This document shows positions 1 through 7,232 of a DNA stretch of 64,000 nucleotides, in pieces (position 1 is the stretch's first letter; every line of letters starts with the position of its first letter). The translations under genes and the position numbers were made by a program. Source of the DNA: Methylovulum miyakonense HT12 (GTDB taxonomy: Bacteria > Pseudomonadota > Gammaproteobacteria > Methylococcales > Methylomonadaceae); assembly GCF_000384075.1 (NCBI RefSeq), contig NZ_KB913025.1, positions 3,985,215-4,049,214 of the forward strand, read 5' to 3'. A model generated the notes under the pieces. That model made no database searches. It was not told the DNA's origin and saw nothing but the letters and a program-made list of their open reading frames with translations.

Positions 1-942
1 AGTCGGTACGGGCGTGGGTTTTTGTGGCGGAATGGCGATACAGACACCAACCGAATAAATGTTTTTATAAGTCGGATTGCGTTGGTGTTCGTCCACCAAG
101 ACAAAGCCGCGCGGGTTGGTCAGTTTGTCAATGCCGAACAACGCGTCCACGCCTTTGAAAGCAGGCAACATCATGCTGTGTTTGAATGGCAATTCATGTT
201 GTTTCTTGACGTTGCCGCTGTCGTCCACTTCGGTGACATACATCATGCCGTTTTCGACGCGGTCAACTTTGGCGTTGCAAATCCAGTCGATGTGTTTGTT
301 GCGCATTTCGCTTTCCAACATGCCTTTGGTGTCGCCGACGCCGTCCAAGCCCAAATGACCAATATAGGGTTCTGAAGTGACGTAAGTGATTTTCACTTTG
401 TCGCGGATTTCATGTTGGCGCAGGTCGGTTTCGGCGGTGAACATGTATTCATACGCCGGGCCAAAGCAGGACGCGCCTTGTACCGCGCCAACAATGATAG
501 GGCCTGGGTTTTGCAAGAATTCTTGCCAACGCTCACCTGCCGGACCAGCATGATCGACATGACAGACAGATTCAGTGTAGCCATGAGGGCCTAAACCTTC
601 AATTTCTTCAAACGCCAGTTTCGGGCCGGTGGCGATGACCAAATAATCGTAAGCTACAGTGCTGCCGTCCGCCAATTCGACTTGGTTTTGTTCCGGTTGG
701 AAACGGGCGACTTTTTGTTGGATGAAGGTGATTTTTTTCTTTTTGAATACGGGTTCCAACGGCACTTTGATGTCTTCTGGTTTGCGCCAATTCACGCCCA
801 CCCACGGATTGGACGGCACAAAATGGAAGGTCGGCGTATCGGCGATAACCACCACTTCGTCTTCTTTACGCGCCAAGTCTTTCATTTCAAATGCCATTGG
901 GATGCCGCCAATACCAGCACCGACGATTACGATTTTAGCCAT
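1..942 (-). CDS. sqr: Sulfide:quinone oxidoreductase, C-terminus cut by window edge
   Basis: Flavoprotein expected to oxidise sulfide to polysulfur at the membrane surface and pass the electrons to quinone. The first 314 residues are visible. They start MAKIVIVGAG with an FAD-binding GxGxxG fold at residues 8-13. Cys127 (in ESVCHVDH) and Cys159 (in GASCFGPAYE) fit the first two of the three conserved redox cysteines of the SQR family; the third would lie beyond the edge. The end of the visible part (SVGVCIAIPP, then TPVP) is typical of the family. The start ATG at 942 has an AGGAA ribosome-binding site about 9 bases upstream. The gene is last in the visible cyd cluster, 117 bp after the DUF2892 gene, with a palindromic repeat in the gap. 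A flavocytochrome c sulfide dehydrogenase-like relative is the main alternative. Confidence 0.85.
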   Translation of the reverse strand, partial: MAKIVIVGAGIGGIPMAFEMKDLARKEDEVVVIADTPTFHFVPSNPWVGVNWRKPEDIKVPLEPVFKKKKITFIQQKVARFQPEQNQVELADGSTVAYDYLVIATGPKLAFEEIEGLGPHGYTESVCHVDHAGPAGERWQEFLQNPGPIIVGAVQGASCFGPAYEYMFTAETDLRQHEIRDKVKITYVTSEPYIGHLGLDGVGDTKGMLESEMRNKHIDWICNAKVDRVENGMMYVTEVDDSGNVKKQHELPFKHSMMLPAFKGVDALFGIDKLTNPRGFVLVDEHQRNPTYKNIYSVGVCIAIPPQKPTPVPT

Positions 943-966
943 GATGTTTGTTCCTCATTAATTTAT

Positions 967-1046
967 GTAGGATGGGCTGACGATAGGAAGCCCATCAACT
1001 CAATTTTTATCGTTAGCGGTGGGCTTCCTGCGTCAGACCACCCTAC
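967..1046. repeat. Palindromic GTAGG repeat, copy 1
   Basis: An 80-bp imperfect palindrome starts GTAGGATGGGCTGACG and ends CGTCAGACCACCCTAC, with GGAAGCCCATCA and its near complement inside. The same element recurs at 21216-21292, and diverged relatives lie at 16343-16422 and 19576-19651. It fills the gap between the DUF2892 gene and sqr. It could fold in RNA and act as an attenuator or mRNA-stabilising element, but that is inference. Confidence 0.75.
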
Positions 1047-1059
1047 GTTTCTTTATTTT

Positions 1060-1275
1060 TTATTGTTGACAGCTTGATTTCACACCCAGTTTTTTCAGGA
1101 TCATTTCCAGCGGACAAAATTGGGTGAAACCGCTTTGGAGCAAATTAAAACCGACGAAAGCGGTGAACCACAGCCAGTTTTGATGATGGAACAATGGGCT
1201 GCCTTCCACGCCCAGGCTTAAGGACAGCAAAATAAAAATCCCCGCGACGATGCGGACAATGCGTTCAGTGGTCAT
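1060..1275 (-). CDS. DUF2892 (YgaP-type) small inner-membrane protein
   Basis: A 71-residue protein beginning MTTERIVRIVAG with two predicted membrane helices (about residues 7-23 and 33-52). The pattern, with an N-terminal ERIVR motif, a G-rich first helix and a CP dipeptide near the C-terminus (TQFCPLEMIL), fits the DUF2892 family, also found as the membrane tail of YgaP rhodaneses. The family is often near sulfur and redox genes, which fits its place between cydX and sqr. I chose ATG 1275 because it has a GGAGGC ribosome-binding site 8 bases upstream; an in-frame extension to 1383 would run through cydX. It overlaps the cydX end by 11 bp, suggesting translational coupling. Function unknown. 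Confidence 0.75.
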   Translation of the reverse strand: MTTERIVRIVAGIFILLSLSLGVEGSPLFHHQNWLWFTAFVGFNLLQSGFTQFCPLEMILKKLGVKSSCQQ

Positions 1276-1417
1276 GGCGTTTGCCTCCAGATAAACTGTC
1301 ACAGGATTGGTCGATGCCGTGGGTGTCGATGTCGCACACCGACTCCAACCACATCGCGTTGATGATGGCGAACGCCGCCGCAAAGCCTACGCCGAGTAGC
1401 CAAGTGAAATACCACAT
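1265..1417 (-). CDS. cydX: Cytochrome bd oxidase small subunit CydX
   Basis: A 50-residue single-helix protein starting MWYFTWLLGVGFAAAFAIIN, then AMWLE, an almost textbook match to CydX/YbgT, the small subunit that stabilises the haem cofactors of cytochrome bd. The family's conserved Trp, the LG motif and the terminal N-x-x-W-x-E are all present. The C-terminal tail (after residue 26) is acidic, then basic, and ends GGKRHDH, longer than the E. coli protein. The gene starts 10 bp after the cydB stop and overlaps the DUF2892 start. The ATG at 1417 follows an AGGAGAC ribosome-binding site. Confidence 0.9.
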   Translation of the reverse strand: MWYFTWLLGVGFAAAFAIINAMWLESVCDIDTHGIDQSCDSLSGGKRHDH

Positions 1418-1427
1418 GGTCGTCTCC

Positions 1428-2567
1428 TTAATAAAGTGTATGGGTGTCTTGCAAAATGGTTTGTTCGGTGATGTCGCCCCAGATGATTTTGTAAACCCAG
1501 CGGGTATACAACAACACAATCGGCAGAAACACCACGGTGATCCAGAACGCCCACAGCAAAGTGGTGTGGCTGGAACTGGCATCGTAAAGCGTCAAGCTGG
1601 AGCGCGGGTCGGTGGTAGAAATCAGTAGGAACGGAAACAGGCCAAAACCGATGGTCAATAACAGTCCGGTCAAGCCTAAGCTGCTGCTTAACAAAGCCGC
1701 AACACGGTTGTCGCCTTTGCCAAACAGCCAAGCCATAATCAATCCGATAAAACCCACTGTTGGCGCAATAAGCATCCATGGATACGTCAAGAAATGGGTC
1801 AACCAACTTGCGCCGGCAGCAATGACCGTTTTGTTCATCGGATTGGAAGGCGCATCACCCGCAGGCATTTGCGTGATTTCTGGGCGGTCTATGCCGAATA
1901 ATGTCCATACGGTGGCTATGCCTAACAACAGCAACAAAACAGGGCCCAAGATATTCAGCACAGCGGTGCTACGTTCATAAATCACGCCTTCGCTGCGGCA
2001 TTTTAAGAACAACGCGCCATGGAAAGTGGTCAAGGCCAAACCGATGACCCCGCACAGCAAGGCGAACGGGTTCAACAAGCCCCAAAACGAGCCGTCATAA
2101 AAAGCCCGCAAATCTTGGTCGAGATGGAAGGGCAAACCGAGCAGCAAATTGCCGACCAACACGCCGAACAATACAGGTGGCAAGGTTCCGCCTAAGAACA
2201 AGCACCAATCCCAAGCGTTGCGCCAGCGTGGGTCTGGCAGTTTGCTGCGGTAATCAAACCCCGCCGGACGGAAGAACAAGGCAAACAGCACCAGCAACAT
2301 GGCGACATACAGGCCAGAAAACAGCGTCGCGTACACGGCGGGCCAGATCGCAAAAATCGCCCCGCCCAATAAAATCAACCAAACCTGATTGCCTTCCCAA
2401 GTCACACCAACCGTATTGATGATAACGCGGCGTTCGGTGTCGGTTTTGCCGACCAGCGGCAACAAGGTGCAGACACCAAAATCAAAACCCTCGGTGACGG
2501 CAAAGGCAATGGCGACAACGCCGATGAATAGCCACCAAATGACACGCATGGTTTCATAATCGAACAT
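1428..2567 (-). CDS. cydB: Cytochrome bd ubiquinol oxidase subunit II
   Basis: A 379-residue integral membrane protein, the normal CydB length, starting MFDYETMRVIWWLFIGV. The family signature TEGFDFGV is at about residues 25-32, followed by the conserved GVTWEGNQVWLIL region. Eight to nine hydrophobic helices are visible. CydB pairs with CydA in the bd-type terminal oxidase, which reduces oxygen to water with quinol electrons and binds oxygen tightly. It is followed at 10 bp by cydX. Unusually, it is separated from cydA by a gene for a small periplasmic protein and a half-copy of an intergenic repeat. An AGGAG ribosome-binding site precedes ATG 2567. Confidence 0.95.
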   Translation of the reverse strand: MFDYETMRVIWWLFIGVVAIAFAVTEGFDFGVCTLLPLVGKTDTERRVIINTVGVTWEGNQVWLILLGGAIFAIWPAVYATLFSGLYVAMLLVLFALFFRPAGFDYRSKLPDPRWRNAWDWCLFLGGTLPPVLFGVLVGNLLLGLPFHLDQDLRAFYDGSFWGLLNPFALLCGVIGLALTTFHGALFLKCRSEGVIYERSTAVLNILGPVLLLLLGIATVWTLFGIDRPEITQMPAGDAPSNPMNKTVIAAGASWLTHFLTYPWMLIAPTVGFIGLIMAWLFGKGDNRVAALLSSSLGLTGLLLTIGFGLFPFLLISTTDPRSSLTLYDASSSHTTLLWAFWITVVFLPIVLLYTRWVYKIIWGDITEQTILQDTHTLY

Positions 2568-2584
2568 GGTTTACTCCTCAAAAT

Positions 2585-2614
2585 GTAGGCTGGGGTGAGT
2601 GTGCGAACCCCAGC
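2585..2614. repeat. Half-copy of GTAGG palindromic repeat
   Basis: The 30 bases starting GTAGGCTGGGGTGAGTGTGC are nearly identical to one arm of the palindrome at 19576-19651, read on the opposite strand. Only one arm is present, so it looks like a decayed or one-armed copy. It lies just upstream of cydB and might affect cydB expression (inference). Confidence 0.6.
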
Positions 2615-2631
2615 AATCCGCATCTAGCCAA

Positions 2632-3129
2632 TTAATGGTTGTGGTGGTGCGCCCCCGACACGGCGTGGCGGGCGTGGTCGCTCAATTGGGCATCAAAATA
2701 CTGATGTATCGCCCCTATCAGTTTGGGGTCGGTGCTGACGTAGGCTATTTCGGCGCCATCAGATAATGCCCGGTAAGTGAATTGGATATGCTTGAACCCT
2801 GCCCGCAAGTCCTGCACGCCCGGCATGGTGTCGCCGTGGATACGAATGGGGCCTGAGAAATCACCTTCACTAAACCGTGCCGCCAACGCCGACAAATGCT
2901 TACGTATTAAAGCGATTTGTGGAATGTCAGTGGCATCTTTAGCAACCACTTGCTGGATACCGCCATTCTCGGTTTTGCTAAAAATATGCTGGGTTTTGTC
3001 CAAATCAAACGGCATGACATGGACACCACGCGCCACGACTTCATCCAAACGTGCCGGGTCGGCGGGTTGCGCCGCGTGAGCCGTGCCTGTCATGACTACC
3101 AGCAATAAAACCAGTTGGGTCTGTTTCAT
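2632..3129 (-). CDS. Small periplasmic protein between cydA and cydB, function unknown
   Basis: A 165-residue protein with a clear signal peptide (MKQTQLVLLLVVMTGTAHA, cleavage at about residue 19/20). The mature part contains a FDLDKTQHIFSKTENGG segment and ends in a histidine-rich tail (HARHAVSGAHHHNH) that could bind metal. I do not recognise it as a characterised enzyme; similar small proteins in methanotroph genomes have, to my recollection, sometimes been given doubtful names. It is in the same orientation between cydA (72 bp upstream) and cydB (64 bp downstream), where most cyd operons have nothing. A role in assembly, metal delivery or sulfide/nitrite tolerance of the oxidase is possible but unproven. 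Confidence 0.75.
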   Translation of the reverse strand: MKQTQLVLLLVVMTGTAHAAQPADPARLDEVVARGVHVMPFDLDKTQHIFSKTENGGIQQVVAKDATDIPQIALIRKHLSALAARFSEGDFSGPIRIHGDTMPGVQDLRAGFKHIQFTYRALSDGAEIAYVSTDPKLIGAIHQYFDAQLSDHARHAVSGAHHHNH

Positions 3130-3201
3130 AGTATTGTTCCTATGGTGTTGATCGGCTTGCTGTCATCAACTTTTATGCCCTTTGGGCGCATCCTAGTTTT
3201 G

Positions 3202-4761
3202 TTAATGGCCTGCCTGTGGCTCAAAAAAGTACCGCCCAGTATGCAAACTGCTGGGTCCCAAGCGCACATATTTGAGCATCAGATACATTTCGATAATCAG
3301 CAACACCGTGTAAAACAAGGCGAATCCGGCGATGCTGAACCACAATTGCCCAGTGCTGATGCTGGATACGCTCAGATGGGTCGGCAATACGCCGGAAATT
3401 GTCCACGGTTGCCTGCCCACTTCGGCGACAAACCAGCCCGTTTCCGCAGCTATCCAAGGTAATGGGATGCACCAAACCGCCATGCGCAGCAACCAACGTT
3501 TTTGATCGGCGACACGGGTCGCGCAATAATAAAAAGTCATCGCAAACACAAACAGCATGGTAAAACCACAAGCCACCATCACGCGGAACGTCCAGAACAG
3601 CGGCGCGACTTTGGGGATGGTGTCATTGGCGGCTTTTTCGATGGTCGCCGTATCGGCATCGACGACGTTTTCGGTGTATTTTTTCAGCAGCAAGCCATAG
3701 CCTAAATCGGCTTTGTGGGCATCGAACGCTTGCAAAGTGGCATCGCTATGGTCGCCACTACGCAATTTTTGCAATTCCCCATAAGCCACCATGCCGTTTT
3801 TGACCCGCACCAAACTGTCTTCACGCAACTCTTTCAAGCCTTTGACAGGTTCGTCTATCGAGCGGGTGGCGATCAGCCCCAAAACATACGGGATTTTGAT
3901 CGCGTAATCGGTATGTTGCGTGGCTTGGTTCGGGAAACCAAAAGCCGTGAAACTGGCGGGGGCAGCTTCAGTTTCCCATTCCGCTTCAATCGCGGCGAGC
4001 TTGATTTTTTGCGTCTCGCCTTGGGTGTAACCACTTTCGTCGCCCAAAACGATCACCGACAAAACCGAAGCCAAACCAAATGCCGAGGCTATTGAAAATG
4101 AACGGCGGGCAAAGCCGATGTCGCGTTTGTTCAGCAAATACCAGGAACTGATGCCCAACACGAACATGGAACCCGTGACATACCCCGCCGCGACCGTGTG
4201 GACGAACTTGACTTGGGCGACCGGATTCAAGATCACATCGGCGAAACTGGTCATTTCCATACGTAAGGTTTCGTAATTGAACTCGGCACCGACCGGATAC
4301 TGCATCCAGCCATTGGCGATTAATATCCACAAGGCCGACAAACTGGTGCCAACCGCGAGCAGCCAGGTCACCACCAAATGCTGGACTTTGGTTAGTTTGT
4401 CCCAACCGAAGAAAAAAAGGCCAACGAAAGTGGATTCTAAAAAGAATGCCATCCAGCCTTCGCTGGCAAGGAGAGGGCCGAAAATATCGCCGACATAATG
4501 TGAGTAATACGCCCAATTGGTGCCGAACTGGAATTCCAAAGTAATGCCCGTGGTAACGCCCATTGCAAAGTTAATCCCGAACAGCTTGCCCCAAAACTTG
4601 GTCATGTCCTTATAAACTTCCTTGCCGGTCATCACATACACGGATTCCATGATGCCGAGGATAAAGGTCATGCCCAGCGTCAGCGGCACGAATAAAAAAT
4701 GGTACAGCGCGGTCAGGCCGAATTGCAGCCTGGACAACATGACAATATCGTCACCGATCAT
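3202..4761 (-). CDS. cydA: Cytochrome bd ubiquinol oxidase subunit I
   Basis: A 519-residue membrane protein, the length of the long-Q-loop CydA type. Visible family landmarks: the haem b595 ligand His21 in LTALYHFLFVPLTLG, the Glu-rich GITLEFQFGTNW helix, the haem b558 ligand His in QVKFVHTVAAGY, the quinone loop GDESGYTQGETQKIK and AEWET, and the b558 Met in FRVMVACGF. It carries the three haems and the quinol oxidation site of the bd oxidase. The ATG at 4761 has a GGAG ribosome-binding site and overlaps the end of cydP by 11 bp. A small periplasmic gene separates it from cydB. Confidence 0.95.
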   Translation of the reverse strand: MIGDDIVMLSRLQFGLTALYHFLFVPLTLGMTFILGIMESVYVMTGKEVYKDMTKFWGKLFGINFAMGVTTGITLEFQFGTNWAYYSHYVGDIFGPLLASEGWMAFFLESTFVGLFFFGWDKLTKVQHLVVTWLLAVGTSLSALWILIANGWMQYPVGAEFNYETLRMEMTSFADVILNPVAQVKFVHTVAAGYVTGSMFVLGISSWYLLNKRDIGFARRSFSIASAFGLASVLSVIVLGDESGYTQGETQKIKLAAIEAEWETEAAPASFTAFGFPNQATQHTDYAIKIPYVLGLIATRSIDEPVKGLKELREDSLVRVKNGMVAYGELQKLRSGDHSDATLQAFDAHKADLGYGLLLKKYTENVVDADTATIEKAANDTIPKVAPLFWTFRVMVACGFTMLFVFAMTFYYCATRVADQKRWLLRMAVWCIPLPWIAAETGWFVAEVGRQPWTISGVLPTHLSVSSISTGQLWFSIAGFALFYTVLLIIEMYLMLKYVRLGPSSLHTGRYFFEPQAGH

Positions 4762-4978
4762 GGCGGGGCTCCTTTATAGCGTGTGAAGAAAAATCGGGGT
4801 GTTGCCCGGTGGGCAACACAAAATGTTCGGCAATATCTGGTTTGTTGGCCGGCTTGTCCTGCCAGCGGAAAATCAGGAACCAAAGCCCAACCAACAAAAT
4901 GACTTTCAGCAAGAGGGCTGCACCTATCTCCCGGCGGAATACGCCGGGTTTAGGTGGGATTTGGGTTAGGTCCGGCAT
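4751..4978 (-). CDS. cydP: Putative cytochrome oxidase small subunit CydP
   Basis: A 75-residue protein beginning MPDLTQIPPKPGVFRREIGA with one membrane helix (about residues 20-39, ALLLKVILLVGLWFLIF), followed by RWQDKP and a polar tail. This architecture (basic residues, one helix, W-x-x-x-F and the short P-rich ends) and its place directly before cydA fit the CydP family, a predicted accessory subunit of cytochrome bd. It overlaps the cydA start by 11 bp, so the two are probably translationally coupled. It appears to be the first gene of the cyd operon, about 40 bp after the next upstream gene. Confidence 0.75.
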   Translation of the reverse strand: MPDLTQIPPKPGVFRREIGAALLLKVILLVGLWFLIFRWQDKPANKPDIAEHFVLPTGQHPDFSSHAIKEPRHDR

Positions 4979-5019
4979 ATTTCTCTCCTGTCAATCATTG
5001 CGCTGTTCCCATCATAGCC

Positions 5020-6048
5020 TCAACGGGGTTGCTGCATATGTGGGGCCATCGTGGAAGGGGCCTGGATGGGTTCCAGCATTTTCAAACCGCGGCCCGCCAT
5101 CATCAACCCCATTGCTATCACTAATATCCCCGAAACCCGCACCAGTTGCCGCATGACTGCTGACGACAATAGGCTTGCGAATAAACCGAAACCCAGCAAT
5201 GGCAATAACGTCCCCAAACTGAACATCAATAAAATAGTTGCACCTTCTAACGGATCACCGCTACCGGCCGCCATCACATACATGGCTTGCAAAGGGCCGC
5301 ACCCCAGCAACAGGCCAGTCAATAATCCCGTCAGCAATGGGCTACGATGTTTGTGTAAATGACTCGTTATACTCCGGTTCACCGCCTTTGGTAAGCGCAA
5401 AGTGAAATGCCTTAAGACGGAAAACACATTGAGCATCTTCAAACCATAAAGCAGCAGGAAAACACTAGCCGCCAATGCCGCGCCGCCACGCATCTGGGGG
5501 GTTATGGCAATGGCCGAACCCAACAAACCAAAACCGGCGCCCAGTGCCGCATAAGACAGGGTTTTGCCAAAACCGTAACTCAAATGCGCCAACACTTGGC
5601 GGGCTTTAGAGCGGCTGGCATCGGTATAGCCAACCACAAAGCCGCCGCACATGCCGATGCAATGGAACCCCGTCAAAAAACCGATACTGAACAGCACGGC
5701 AAAGCCCATGTGTGGCTGGATTTGCTGCATCACGCCGGGCATCTGGCTTTTGCCCCAAAATGCCACTCCGCCAACCAATAACAGTAACAGCAGGAAGGTA
5801 AAAGCATGGCGAACATTAGCCAATGTTGAAGGCCCTATCACCACGCCATAACCCTTGGCCTCTATGGCTTGGCGGATACGCGCCTCATCGACCAACAGGT
5901 TGTCATATTCGACATCGACAGTTTGCTGGCGGTAGCTGGTTTTCGTTTTCCGGATGCCGGGCAGCCCGCTAACGGCCGCAGTTATGATGTCCTCACAACC
6001 TGAACAGTGCATCCCGTCGATTTTTAGCTTTCCAGTCTTAATGCCCAT
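5020..6048 (-). CDS. HMA domain fused to TauE/SafE-like membrane transporter
   Basis: A 342-residue fusion. Residues 1-72 are a heavy-metal-associated (HMA) fold with the metal-binding motif MHCSGC at residues 13-18. Residues about 85-330 form six or so membrane helices with the GFHCIGMCGGFVVGYT motif that marks the DsbD/UreH-like TauE/SafE branch. Proteins of this layout are linked to copper or other soft-metal handling and to cytochrome oxidase maturation; the paired cysteines in the helix motif could relay metal or electrons. It is 41 bp upstream of cydP on the same strand, so a role in oxidase metal supply is reasonable, although cytochrome bd itself has no copper. Substrate and direction of transport are unknown. 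Confidence 0.75.
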   Translation of the reverse strand: MGIKTGKLKIDGMHCSGCEDIITAAVSGLPGIRKTKTSYRQQTVDVEYDNLLVDEARIRQAIEAKGYGVVIGPSTLANVRHAFTFLLLLLLVGGVAFWGKSQMPGVMQQIQPHMGFAVLFSIGFLTGFHCIGMCGGFVVGYTDASRSKARQVLAHLSYGFGKTLSYAALGAGFGLLGSAIAITPQMRGGAALAASVFLLLYGLKMLNVFSVLRHFTLRLPKAVNRSITSHLHKHRSPLLTGLLTGLLLGCGPLQAMYVMAAGSGDPLEGATILLMFSLGTLLPLLGFGLFASLLSSAVMRQLVRVSGILVIAMGLMMAGRGLKMLEPIQAPSTMAPHMQQPR

Positions 6049-6169
6049 AAACTAACCCGCCCACTTGCAAACTTTGACAAGATTGACCCTTCGCCTAAAA
6101 CCCACAGCTCCAGTAGGCAAGGCGTTAATATATGCCCAACATTATTGGGTTTCAAAAATGCGGCAAGCC

Positions 6170-6628
6170 TCATGGCTTGTCCGCAAACTTGCCTATCACC
6201 AAGGTCGATAAGCCCAATAATAATATTGACACGGATATCAACAAAATCCCCATGCCTGCAGTGTGATGCGCTTGGACATCGGCGATCAGCAACCGCGATA
6301 AAGCCGTGATGGCGATAAAAATCAAGCAGCGCACCGGCATGACATTGGTCTGAAAATAAATGCCGACCATCGCACCCAATTCCAGATAAATGAACAGCAA
6401 CAAAATGTCCCCTATTGTCGCGTGGCCTTGGGCGACCATACCTGCATAGGCTACGACCGCTGACCAAACGATACTTGCGCCGATGACAAAAAGCGCCAAA
6501 TAATGAAAGGCCTCAATCAGCAACAAACCCAGTCCGTCCATCCGGGCCTTATAACTTGCACGAAGCTCATTTAGCGGTTGCTGTTTCATAGCGCCATCAA
6601 TCCAATGCTGTCTTATGCGGTTAATCAT
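6170..6628 (-). CDS. PsiE-like membrane protein
   Basis: A protein of about 152 residues with four predicted membrane helices. The order (a loop with YKARMDGLGLLLIEAFHY, a helix, then ILLLFIYLELGAMVGIYF and a VRCLIFIAITALSRLLI helix) matches the PsiE family, named for phosphate-starvation-inducible PsiE, whose function is not known. ATG 6628 (MINRIRQHW) is chosen; an in-frame TTG at 6658 and ATG 6589 (MKQQPLNEL) are also possible, and none has a strong ribosome-binding site. It lies 121 bp from the HMA-TauE gene on the same strand, and no phosphate gene is next to it. Confidence 0.75.
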   Translation of the reverse strand: MINRIRQHWIDGAMKQQPLNELRASYKARMDGLGLLLIEAFHYLALFVIGASIVWSAVVAYAGMVAQGHATIGDILLLFIYLELGAMVGIYFQTNVMPVRCLIFIAITALSRLLIADVQAHHTAGMGILLISVSILLLGLSTLVIGKFADKP

Positions 6629-7232
6629 AAAAAAGGGATACAGACCTGCCGTTGACAAAGTTAGCTATTGCAAACCCATTGATAATCATCTGGTATATTA
6701 TCGCCAATTGTTGCGGAGGAATATAATAAAATGCTAATGCAATTGTTAGGCCAGTCCATACTGGACGGTTAACCTATTCAAATGCCAAGCATTAGCGGAA
6801 ATATGAACTCATTTTTTTAATTACCTGCTTCATAGATAAACAATAATGAACCATTAATATTTCATATTGAGACAATTATGAAACGTTTTTATAAGCCAGA
6901 CCGATGTCATAGCTTATCCATAAGCCGGCTATTGGCGGGCGCCGATCCCCTATCAGCGCAAAATTTTTATCCGGCAACCATTGCCATTGGCTTAGATCAA
7001 AGGCGGTAAGGGAAATGGGCACGAAATAAGCTTAGCGATTGTAGCTGCGGATCTATTCGCGCTACACGGACATACCTACAGAATGCGCTTGCATAAGTTT
7101 TCGTATTCCTCCCTAAGCGAAAAATCCTGCTGTGCCATTAATTAATAGCTACCCAACGTTTGTGGGAATAAAATTCTTTGCTTGCCCATAAACAGTTATC
7201 AAATGATTGTGTATGAAAAAAAGGATTGTCAA
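6629..7232. other. Divergent intergenic region, PsiE / SLC13
   Basis: About 600 bp without an obvious gene. It separates the minus-strand psiE-like gene from the plus-strand SLC13 gene and should hold both promoters. AT-rich stretches at 6679-6735 and 6780-6890 could contain promoters. A possible 13-codon leader ORF is at 6731-6772 (described separately). A small palindrome, GCTTATCCATAAGC, lies near 6911. I see no riboswitch class I can name. Confidence 0.5.
6731..6772 (+). other. Possible 13-codon leader ORF
   Basis: Reads MLMQLLGQSILDG then stop, with GCGGAGGA 11 to 18 bases before the ATG and an AT-rich region (TATATTAT) further upstream. The last codons contain the palindrome CCAGTCCATACTGG. 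It could be a regulatory leader peptide for the downstream SLC13 gene, but the gap of about 460 bp is long and chance cannot be excluded. Confidence 0.2.
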
